37,837 bases of DNA, taken from assembly GCA_023269965.1 (NCBI GenBank), contig JAGDXU010000022.1, positions 1 to 37,837 on the forward strand, in the 5' to 3' direction. The notes beneath the pieces were generated by a model. It did no database searches, was not told the DNA's origin, and saw nothing but the letters and a program-made list of their open reading frames with translations. Shown piece by piece: positions 31,368 through 37,837 of this stretch (position 1 is the stretch's first letter; each line of letters opens with the position of its first letter). The translations under genes and the position numbers were made by a program. The stretch comes from Candidatus Parvarchaeota archaeon. Its GTDB lineage: Archaea; Nanobdellota; Nanobdellia; Parvarchaeales; Parvarchaeaceae.

Positions 31368-33166
31368 ATCTTACTCCCTATCAACAGCTTTGGATAAATT
31401 CCCATTGATTTTAGCTCATCTAACAATATCTTGAATGAATTTGACACTTCTACTAACTTTATAGGTACATCTTCTCCATCTACGGGACAGTAACCTGTTC
31501 TCTTTTTCACGTTGTAAACTGCGACTAATCCGCATTTTGCACATACTGGTATTGTCACCTTATCCGAATCAAATCTCTCCTTCAACGCAAGCGCTGCTCC
31601 ATAGGCGACAAAACAGTCTTTCTCCATCTCCCCTAATCTTAATCCCCCGCGCTTCGATTTACCTTCTGTTGGTTGCCTCGTTAAGAGTTGCACTGGTCCC
31701 CTAGCTCTCCATTGGACTTTGTTTGTGACCACATGTTTCAATCTGGTGTAGAGCATGTCCCCTACGAATATTGTAGCTTCTATTTCATCGCCAGTTATAG
31801 CATTGTACATCTTCTCTACCCCATTCTCTCTGAAGCCATAAGATTGCAATTCCTTTCTAAGGTCCTCCCCTTTCTCGCCTATGAATGGTGTTCCATCAAC
31901 GAATCTACCGCCAAGTGCCCCAACTTTCCCGCCTATCATCTCTAAAAGAAATCCCATTGTCATCCTGCTAGGTATAGAGTAGGGTGAGAATATCACATCA
32001 GGGATTATCCCAGACTGAGTGAATGGCATATCCTCTTGTCTTACCAGCATACCAACTACACCTTTTTGACCGCTTCTTGTGCCAAACTTATCACCTATCT
32101 CCACTGGTAAATCTTCCCTAATTTTTACAGATACATATTTATTACCCTCTGAAGTTGAAGAAATAAACACATTGTCAACAACCCCATACTCTGTCTGCCT
32201 ACATTCTACAGATGTTTCTATCCTCTTTTGTATTCCAAGCCTGAATTTATCTATTGATGATACAAATCTAGGTGGGGAGACTTTACCTATTATAACATCC
32301 CCACCCTCAACATAAGTTCCTGGGGAGACTATTCCATCCTCATCTAAAAGTTTGTACGCCTCTTCTGACTTGTAGTCTATAACATCCTTATCTGGTATAC
32401 CTATCTCATCCTTCTGCCCGCCGACATAGTGCAGCTCTGTGACCTTATACGGCCTGAAGAATGAGGCTCTGAACAATCCGCGCTCTACTGCTGACTTATT
32501 GATTATTATCGCATCGTCCATGTTGTAGCCTAAGTAAGACATGACCGCTACAACTATGTTTTTTCCTATAGGATGCGCTTTTATGTTGTCTTCATCGTAT
32601 ATTTTTGTTTTAACTATTGGTTGTTCCTGGTCATAGGCAACTATTATGTCATTGTCCATTCTTATCTTGTAATTTGAACTGTATATCCCCACGCCCTGCT
32701 GTACACTTTTTATGGCTATTACACTTCTGTGCGCATTGTTGTGGTTTATGAAAGGCAGCATAGTCGCTTGTAAGCCTATCACTGATAATGGACTTATCTC
32801 CAGATGAGTATGTTCCTTTGTTAGGCTCTTCTCATCCAAGGCTATGTAGGCCTCTTCCTCCTCGTCTGCATCCAAATATTCTATCTTCCCTTGAGCTACA
32901 AGGCTTTCCCACGTCACTCTTCCCTGTTTCAAGAATTCTACGTCTTCCTTCGTGACTAATGGTTTTCCATCCTTTACGACTATAAGCGCCCTTGTAAGTC
33001 TTCCACCCTCTGTATTCACTAACAATGAATCTATATCTTCTCTATATCTTACGTTTATATTTTGATTTATTTTGTTGTTCCTTCGGTCTTCTATTATACT
33101 CTGCTCTATTTCCTTTGCTTTATTGGTCTTTCCTACAAGTTTTCCATCTACGAACACTAAACTCAT
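31364..33166 (-). CDS. rpoB1: RNA polymerase subunit B' (C-terminal half of split B)
   Basis: B' is the C-terminal half of the second-largest subunit. The 600-residue protein has the MLPFINHNNAHRS motif, then YLGYNMDDAIIINKSAVERGL, GQKGVVGMLVRQEDMPFTQSGIIPDVIFSP, HVVTNKVQWRARGPVQLLTRQP and GGLRLGEMEKDC, the typical domain order. The C-terminal zinc ribbon begins CAKCG (Cys542, Cys545) and Cys560, but the expected fourth Cys is Asp563 (YCPVDGE). Starts overlap neighbours by 4 nt on both sides. The split B is a Euryarchaeota-type character. Confidence 0.97.
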   Translation of the reverse strand: MSLVFVDGKLVGKTNKAKEIEQSIIEDRRNNKINQNINVRYREDIDSLLVNTEGGRLTRALIVVKDGKPLVTKEDVEFLKQGRVTWESLVAQGKIEYLDADEEEEAYIALDEKSLTKEHTHLEISPLSVIGLQATMLPFINHNNAHRSVIAIKSVQQGVGIYSSNYKIRMDNDIIVAYDQEQPIVKTKIYDEDNIKAHPIGKNIVVAVMSYLGYNMDDAIIINKSAVERGLFRASFFRPYKVTELHYVGGQKDEIGIPDKDVIDYKSEEAYKLLDEDGIVSPGTYVEGGDVIIGKVSPPRFVSSIDKFRLGIQKRIETSVECRQTEYGVVDNVFISSTSEGNKYVSVKIREDLPVEIGDKFGTRSGQKGVVGMLVRQEDMPFTQSGIIPDVIFSPYSIPSRMTMGFLLEMIGGKVGALGGRFVDGTPFIGEKGEDLRKELQSYGFRENGVEKMYNAITGDEIEATIFVGDMLYTRLKHVVTNKVQWRARGPVQLLTRQPTEGKSKRGGLRLGEMEKDCFVAYGAALALKERFDSDKVTIPVCAKCGLVAVYNVKKRTGYCPVDGEDVPIKLVEVSNSFKILLDELKSMGIYPKLLIGSKI

Positions 33167-34641
33167 ATTGGTTTCACTCCATATTCCTTAAGTTTATTTA
33201 TTATCTCCTCTTGGTAATTGTTCTCCGAAGAGATCTTTGCAAAATTAGCGATATGCTTAGTTAGGCCTATCTTTGGTCCCTCTGGTGTTTCAACAGGGCA
33301 GAACCTTCCGAAGTGTGTCCCATGTAAATCCCTCGCTTCATAATTCTCTCTGTTAGATGACAGTAAAGATTCAACCTTTCTGAGGTTAGAGATAGTAAAA
33401 GGAAAGCTCTTCCTATCAAGGTGCTGCGTTATCCCTACTCTCCCTCCAACCCACTGTCCAGTTGCCAACGCTGAATTTAACCTGGATGTCAGTTGATCTG
33501 AAGTGAATATGTACTGTGGCGGCTGAATCTTGTCTTTTTTCATCCCTCTTTCAAAGTTATATTTTGCATCGTTTATTACCTGTTTGAATATGAATCTGAA
33601 GAGCATATCAAGGTTATAATTCTCTGAGTGTAACCTTTTGTTTGAATAATGATCCTTGAATACCTCTTTCCCTTCTTTTTCATAGCTCAGTAGATACCTC
33701 ACTACGAATTTTAGATATTCGGCTTTCACAGCCCTAGATTCTTTTGTTCTGCCTAAAAACGGCAGAAGCAGGGAATCTATATTCATCTCAGCTGTTTCTT
33801 TTGGATGTGACGAATGTATCGAATTTCCAATGTACTCAAGTGCCTCTTTCTCCGTGCCTGGATTGAAGACCTCAAAGTTTATGTCTATTATGTTTTTAAA
33901 GTCTTCATCTTCACCCGCTATATCCGCTCTTATAGAGCTCTCGCTCTCTACTCCGAGCGCTTTTAGCATGGTCACTACTGGTATCCTCTTCATCTTGCCA
34001 AAGTTAATGTAGAGCAGGTAGCTATTTGACAGGAATATAACATGTGGGACCTTCACTTCTTCGGCATCTGCAAATACCTTTGCAGTGTAAAGTATACCCT
34101 CCCTATTCTCTTTGTTTATAAGTACGTTGTTTGGAACAAGATCCTCAGTAGTAAGTATTATCCTCTCAGTCCCATTTATTATGAAGTATCCACCAGGATC
34201 ATAGGGGTCCTCTTTTGCCTTTATTAATTCATCGCGGCTAAGCCCATAAAGGTGGCATAGCTTGGATTTTACGACTATGGGAAGCCTGCCTATAAATATC
34301 TTCTCTTCGAGTATTGGATTGCCATCTGCTACGTATGATACCGGCACAAACATAGGCGCATTATAGGTAAGGTCCCTTATCCTGGCTTCCATAGGCATAA
34401 GTTTCCTAACTGCGCTGTCAACTTCGCTTATCTCAGGTTTTAGAAGTTCAATCTTACCCAATTTTATGTAGAATTCTTTTGAAGTGCTGGGTTTTATTGC
34501 TGGTTCTATCACTGAATTTGAATCTATTATCTTTTGCAAGGTGTTTTCAGTGAAGAAGTTAAAGGAATCTATGTGATATTGCATCACTTCATGCGCAGAT
34601 AAGGCCGAATTTAAAAGTTGAAGATAGTCCTCTTTTTCCAT
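33163..34641 (-). CDS. rpoB2: RNA polymerase subunit B'' (N-terminal half of split B)
   Basis: B'' is the N-terminal half of the second-largest RNAP subunit, contributing protrusion, lobe and fork. The 492-residue protein shows GRLPIVVKSKLCHLYGLSRDEL, DPYDPGGYFIINGTERIILTTEDLVPN, and near its end STATGQW-like sequence (here ALATGQWVGGRVGITQHLDRKSF), followed by HGTHFGRFCPVETPEGPKIGLTKHIANFA. All match euryarchaeal B''. It follows rpoH by 18 bp and overlaps rpoB' by 4 nt. GTGAG lies upstream of the ATG at 34641. Confidence 0.97.
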   Translation of the reverse strand: MEKEDYLQLLNSALSAHEVMQYHIDSFNFFTENTLQKIIDSNSVIEPAIKPSTSKEFYIKLGKIELLKPEISEVDSAVRKLMPMEARIRDLTYNAPMFVPVSYVADGNPILEEKIFIGRLPIVVKSKLCHLYGLSRDELIKAKEDPYDPGGYFIINGTERIILTTEDLVPNNVLINKENREGILYTAKVFADAEEVKVPHVIFLSNSYLLYINFGKMKRIPVVTMLKALGVESESSIRADIAGEDEDFKNIIDINFEVFNPGTEKEALEYIGNSIHSSHPKETAEMNIDSLLLPFLGRTKESRAVKAEYLKFVVRYLLSYEKEGKEVFKDHYSNKRLHSENYNLDMLFRFIFKQVINDAKYNFERGMKKDKIQPPQYIFTSDQLTSRLNSALATGQWVGGRVGITQHLDRKSFPFTISNLRKVESLLSSNRENYEARDLHGTHFGRFCPVETPEGPKIGLTKHIANFAKISSENNYQEEIINKLKEYGVKPI

Positions 34642-34659
34642 ATTGTTCTCACACTAATT

Positions 34660-34893
34660 TTATCTGATTACAACTCTGTAATAGATTGCTTCCCCTGCGC
34701 TTTTGCTTGCTCTTGTTATCTCTAGGATATCACCTTCATTTGCTTTTAAAGCTATGACTGCAGGGTCTGTCGTTTTTATCTTTGGCAAATTGCTTCTGGA
34801 GCATTTGAATCTTAAGAGTATTTTATCTGCTTCGTTTGGGTCTAAAATTTTATATTTAGGGGATAACCTATTATTAAAGATATCTATGTCCAA
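34660..34893 (-). CDS. rpoH: RNA polymerase subunit H (Rpb5 C-terminal homologue)
   Basis: RpoH is the small archaeal homologue of the Rpb5 assembly domain. The 77-residue protein has LSPKYKILDPNEADKILLRFKC, NLPKIKTTDPAVIALKANEGDILEITRAS and the end GEAIYYRVVIR, an excellent match to the family (for example TAGEAVYYRLVV). The start codon is TTG at 34893: no ATG or GTG exists at the family start position. A GTGAGG sequence lies about 6 nt upstream to support it. It is the first gene of the RNAP operon, with the TATA box at 34943-34954. Confidence 0.93.
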   Translation of the reverse strand: MDIDIFNNRLSPKYKILDPNEADKILLRFKCSRSNLPKIKTTDPAVIALKANEGDILEITRASKSAGEAIYYRVVIR

Positions 34894-34942
34894 GCAGCCT
34901 CACTTTTTAACAACATTTTATGTAGTTTTACTATATAGTTAT

Positions 34943-34954
34943 AGTATTTAAATG
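34943..34954 (-). promoter_or_regulatory. TATA box of the RNA polymerase operon
   Basis: The minus strand reads CATTTAAATACT, about 55 bp before the TTG start of rpoH. That leaves a leader of about 28-30 nt containing the GTGAGG ribosome site, which the TTG start would need. It lies between the lysS stop and rpoH. Confidence 0.45.
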
Positions 34955-34970
34955 TTTCTCTTTGTTTAGT

Positions 34971-36413
34971 TCAGCTTTTTTCCTCTCTTAATTGCGGGAA
35001 TGGAATGACTTCTCTTATTGACTTTGAATTTGTAGCTATCATAGCCAGCCTCTCAAGGCCCATACCCATGCCCCCGGTTGGAGGCATCCCATAAAACAAT
35101 GATTCAACGAACTCCTCATCAAACTCCTGTGTCTCTTTTATTCCGCGCTCCTTTCTTTTCTCCTCATTTTTGAAGCGCTCAATTTGATCCAGGGGGTCAT
35201 TTAATTCAGTGAAAGCATTTGCTATTTCTATCCCCTCCACAAATAGCTCAAATCTATAGACAAATCTCGGATCATCTTCCATTTTCTTCGCAAGCGGCGA
35301 GATCTCTATAGGGTACTTCGTTATGAAAGTAGGTTGAATTAGCTTCTTCTGTACTTTCTCTTCAAACAATGTGTTAAGGGCATCGCCATAGGATACGACA
35401 GTCTTATCTATGTTTTTCGCTAATTTTATTATCTTGTCCTCCCCGATGTCTCCTACCTCTTTTTTCACAGCTTCGTCCATTGGAATTATAGAGAACTTTT
35501 CAAAGTCAAGTTCATCTTTATCAAAGTTGACCTTATACTTTCCATTAACAGCGAATACGGCGTTTCTGACTATCTCCTCTGTAAGTTTTATCATATCATT
35601 TAAGTCCCCATATGCCTGATAAACCTCTAGCTCTAGGAACTCTGGGTTATGTCGCGTGTCCACTCCCTCATTTCTGAAGCTCTTGCTTATATCATAAACT
35701 CTCTCAAACCCACCGACCAAAAGTCGCTTAAGATGAAGTTCAGATGCTATCTTAAGATAGAAATCCCTATGAAGTGCATTGAAATGCGTCTTGAAAGGGG
35801 TTGCATTTCCTCCGCTAGCAACGTATTGCAGTAGTGGCACTGGGACGTCTATAAATTTGTTTTTATCAAGCGTACTTCTTACAGCGCTCACGACTTTACT
35901 TGAAAGAAGTATTTTTTGTCTTGATTCTGGATTCATTATAAAATCTAAATGTCTCTTTCTATATCTTTTCTCTATATCTTCTATTCCAAACCATCTCGAT
36001 GGGAGATTCAGCAAAGATTTGCTCAAAAGTTCTATTTTCTTTACTAAGATGGATTTTTCATTCGTTTTTGTCCTTATTACATCACCATTCACCCCTATTA
36101 TATCACCTATATCAAGTAGCCGTAAAATGTTTAGAGCTTGGCCGTTTAATTCTGCTTGATTCACAAAAAGTTGTATTTGACCGTCTTGGTCTGCCAGGTC
36201 TATGAATTCCAACTTGCCGTGGTTTCTCCTTCCAATTATCCTTCCGGCGATATCAACGTTCTTTCCAAGCATCTCATCAAAATTCTTTATTATGTCAGAT
36301 ATAGAGTTTGTCCTATCGAATTTATGACCATACGGGTCTATGCCAAGCTTCTTTATCTCATTGAGATGTTTCAATTTGTTTTCGTCAGGCTTTACATCGA
36401 TTTTAAATGCCAT
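34971..36413 (-). CDS. lysS: Lysyl-tRNA synthetase, class II
   Basis: This 480-residue enzyme charges tRNA-Lys. The N-terminal OB-fold reads VDIAGRIIGRRNHGKLEFIDLADQDGQIQLFVN (in parts). The class II core has RYRKRHLDFIMNPESR, motif 2 FERVYDISKSFRNEGVDTRHNPEFLELEVYQAY (in parts), and motif 3 MPPTGGMGMGLERLAM. This is class II LysRS, distinct from the class I LysRS found in many euryarchaea. Start choice: ATG 36413 overlaps the MgtC stop by 11 nt and fits the family N-terminus; a longer reading to 36452 lies inside the mgtC gene. The downstream neighbour on the other side is the rpoH promoter region. Confidence 0.95.
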   Translation of the reverse strand: MAFKIDVKPDENKLKHLNEIKKLGIDPYGHKFDRTNSISDIIKNFDEMLGKNVDIAGRIIGRRNHGKLEFIDLADQDGQIQLFVNQAELNGQALNILRLLDIGDIIGVNGDVIRTKTNEKSILVKKIELLSKSLLNLPSRWFGIEDIEKRYRKRHLDFIMNPESRQKILLSSKVVSAVRSTLDKNKFIDVPVPLLQYVASGGNATPFKTHFNALHRDFYLKIASELHLKRLLVGGFERVYDISKSFRNEGVDTRHNPEFLELEVYQAYGDLNDMIKLTEEIVRNAVFAVNGKYKVNFDKDELDFEKFSIIPMDEAVKKEVGDIGEDKIIKLAKNIDKTVVSYGDALNTLFEEKVQKKLIQPTFITKYPIEISPLAKKMEDDPRFVYRFELFVEGIEIANAFTELNDPLDQIERFKNEEKRKERGIKETQEFDEEFVESLFYGMPPTGGMGMGLERLAMIATNSKSIREVIPFPQLREEKS

Positions 36414-37671
36414 AGATAAATGAAAAGTAAGCAACGAGTGAAAGTATTGCACTGAATCCTAGAGAGTAGGCGAATATGGCGTTTCTGAACGCCTTGTTCT
36501 TTGAGAATAAACCTATTATACCTTTCTCCAAAACAGCTCCTATCAGCTCTAATCCTAGCAGCAATGCAGCGTAACTTGCGCTTATGTGGTGACCAGCGAA
36601 TAGTAATCCTACGGTCAAGGAAGCTGCTATAACATTTGCAAAACTAGCTATAAATATGGTTACTGGAAGCAACTGAGGCACAACCTTTACAGCAACATCC
36701 GCGGCGATGATCACCACGAAAAGTATTATCGCAAATTCGAATATCGGTATTAAAGGAAGCGGATTTCTCTTTATTTTTATTTCCTCCTTTATATTCTTCC
36801 TGTATAGCACAAATGACAAGGCCATAAGTGCAAAGAAGGTCAATGTAACAGGTAAAAAGTATACCAAGGCGGCCGTTGAGTATGTCACTAGGAAGAAAAC
36901 AAGGATTATCTGCGTTATTATCATCATGAAATTTGAAGAGAATAAGCCATTGGCAATCAGCGCTTTAGTCTTCTTCTTCAGCTGGTCGGAAAGCTTCAAA
37001 ATAATCAGTATTATCGTTGTCCCGCTCACTATACCACCGACAAGCGATGAGATGAAGAATCCCGATTTTATCATCTTCGAGGCAAAGTACTGGATAAAGA
37101 ATATCACTGCAACTATAACAACTATCTCCCAAAATTGAAACGGGTTAAAAATATCATAAGGTCCGATTGGATAATTCGGCAGAATAGGCAGTATAACAAG
37201 CGCTATTATTAGCAAGTTTAGCGTGGCAATTAGCTCAGTTCTCTCTATGCTTTCCACGAACTCTTCCATCTCTATCTTGTAGAAGCTAAGAGCCGCGACC
37301 AGTACCGTGACGATTATAGCATACAGATACGCACCAAGAGCTGTCAACACACCTACAGTGAACAAGATCAATGTGCTTACGAATGTCGTGGCCGTCGGAG
37401 ATTTGAATATATTCGTTTTTTCGATGTACATCAAACTCGCTATCACTGATATAACTCCAAATCCAGTGATCAATATTACTAAGCTATTAAGCATCATAGA
37501 TAAGAAGCCAAAAAGATAACCGAGAAGTGCTACGAATATGCTTGTCCTGAGTCCTAAGAATATCTTGACTCCCTTGATTTTTCTATATTCATTTTCAAGC
37601 CCTATTATTGATCCAAGCGCTAGAGCTAAAAGCAGATACAGTATATTCTGATCAAACATGTTTGCTAACAT
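36403..37671 (-). CDS. MgtC/DUF4010-type membrane protein
   Basis: The 422-residue protein has an N-terminal MgtC/SapB-like domain, with ALGSIIGLENEYR followed by GLRTSIFVALLGYLFGF (MgtC pattern: GxxIGLERE, then GLRT), and a C-terminal DUF4010 domain with GSTSGTTIILIILKLSDQ-like sequence (here GGIVSGTTIILIILK) and FANVIAASLTVGLLFAGHHIS. About 12 transmembrane helices are visible. Bacterial MgtC works in virulence and low-magnesium growth; archaeal MgtC/DUF4010 proteins have no proven role, so transport is only inferred. A TATA box at 37693-37703 lies 27 bp before the ATG. Its stop lies inside the lysS start. Confidence 0.85.
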   Translation of the reverse strand: MLANMFDQNILYLLLALALGSIIGLENEYRKIKGVKIFLGLRTSIFVALLGYLFGFLSMMLNSLVILITGFGVISVIASLMYIEKTNIFKSPTATTFVSTLILFTVGVLTALGAYLYAIIVTVLVAALSFYKIEMEEFVESIERTELIATLNLLIIALVILPILPNYPIGPYDIFNPFQFWEIVVIVAVIFFIQYFASKMIKSGFFISSLVGGIVSGTTIILIILKLSDQLKKKTKALIANGLFSSNFMMIITQIILVFFLVTYSTAALVYFLPVTLTFFALMALSFVLYRKNIKEEIKIKRNPLPLIPIFEFAIILFVVIIAADVAVKVVPQLLPVTIFIASFANVIAASLTVGLLFAGHHISASYAALLLGLELIGAVLEKGIIGLFSKNKAFRNAIFAYSLGFSAILSLVAYFSFIYGI

Positions 37672-37692
37672 TATGTATCAAAAAACGGCTCT

Positions 37693-37703
37693 CAATTTAT
37701 ATC
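37693..37703 (-). promoter_or_regulatory. TATA box of the mgtC-lysS unit
   Basis: The minus strand reads GATATAAATTG, centred about 27 bp before the ATG at 37671. It starts 4 bp after the stop codon of the upstream partial gene and gives a leaderless transcript. Confidence 0.5.
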
Positions 37704-37706
37704 TTT

Positions 37707-37837
37707 CTACATGTTAAAAATGGTGTAAGCCTTCGGTGGGGGCATCTGTAACTTGTTCGCATCCCTAACTATATACAAGTATATGCAACGATAATAGGAG
37801 CTTATTTCTAATCTCTTTAACCTGGTTATTAACACGC
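37707..37837 (-). CDS. C-terminal end of an unidentified protein, cut by the window edge
   Basis: An open minus-strand frame runs from the right edge to TAG at 37707-37709. The visible 42 residues are VLITRLKRLEISSYYRCIYL, then YIVRDANKLQMPPPKAYTIFNM. The composition looks like a genuine protein end (amphipathic helix, then a Pro-rich MPPPKAY tail). The start is off the window, and the other two minus-strand frames here have stops. Hydrophobic beta-like YIYLYIV is notable. I do not recognise the family. The downstream gene is the mgtC unit, on the same strand with its own promoter. Confidence 0.6.
   Translation of the reverse strand, partial: VLITRLKRLEISSYYRCIYLYIVRDANKLQMPPPKAYTIFNM

Noticed and set aside
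1..37837. CRISPR array, insertion sequence, prophage or defence island
   Set aside because: No regularly spaced repeats, transposase, integrase or inverted-repeat boundary could be found; nearly every stretch is filled by core genes.

Overview
This is archaeal chromosome. It carries a 20S proteasome alpha subunit, exosome core (Rrp4/Rrp41/Rrp42), SBDS, RNase P Pop5 and an archaeal-type RNase P RNA, replication factor C, a split RNA polymerase (H, B'', B', A', A''), aMBF1, SepF, and archaeal r-proteins. Base composition is AT-rich. Many genes have a TATA-like box 25-30 bp before the ATG and little or no Shine-Dalgarno (leaderless style), while internal operon genes often have GGAGG/GGTGA. Gaps are tiny and gene overlaps common. 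The B subunit of RNA polymerase is split (B''/B'), as in many Euryarchaeota and some DPANN. The compaction, fragmented ribosomal operons and divergent subunits suggest a small-genome (DPANN/ARMAN-like) archaeon. That placement is inference, not proof.

Layout. (1) 47-5622, plus strand: RNA processing/proteolysis superoperon: small membrane protein, Pop5, PsmA, SBDS, Rrp4, Rrp41, FAU-1, Rrp42, RpoK. (2) 5616-8991, minus: winged-helix protein, KaiC-like ATPase, RFC small and a shortened, divergent RFC large subunit. (3) 9058-9335, minus: RNase P RNA gene, lying in what otherwise looks like a 450-bp gap. (4) 9443-11772, plus: partial S10-type ribosomal operon L2-S19-L22-S3-L29 with long out-of-frame overlaps; L29 is almost half buried in S3. 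(5) 11790-17082, minus: nuoJKLMN, the proton-pumping membrane arm of a complex I-like enzyme. (6) 17169-21245: a DUF483-like hypothetical, a frameshifted GNAT acetyltransferase, a two-helix membrane protein with a SHOCT-like tail, endonuclease III, a multispan membrane protein and a HemK2-like methyltransferase. (7) 21290-25434, minus: SepF, tRNA-Leu(UAG), aMBF1, PheT, PheS. (8) 25506-26021, plus: Fap7/AK6-like kinase. (9) 26023-34893, minus: RNA polymerase/str-type operon rpoH-B''-B'-A'-A''-L30e-NusA-S12-S7. (10) 34971-37671, minus: class II LysRS and an MgtC/DUF4010 membrane protein. (11) 37707-37837, minus: C-terminal end of an unidentified protein cut by the window edge.

Functional picture. 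Most of the window is core information processing: transcription (RNAP, NusA, aMBF1), translation (r-proteins, tRNA charging, SBDS, Fap7, HemK2), RNA decay/maturation (exosome, FAU-1, RNase P) and replication/repair (RFC, Nth). The best second-look items are the overprinted L22/S3/L29 block, FAU-1 wedged between the two exosome ring subunits, the degenerate RFC large subunit, altered RNAP zinc-site and active-site-loop residues, the KaiC/winged-helix pair beside the clamp loader, the isolated nuoJ-N module, and a Cys-less DUF483-like protein sharing a TATA element with nuoJ. I see no CRISPR array, insertion sequence, prophage or obvious new defence system.
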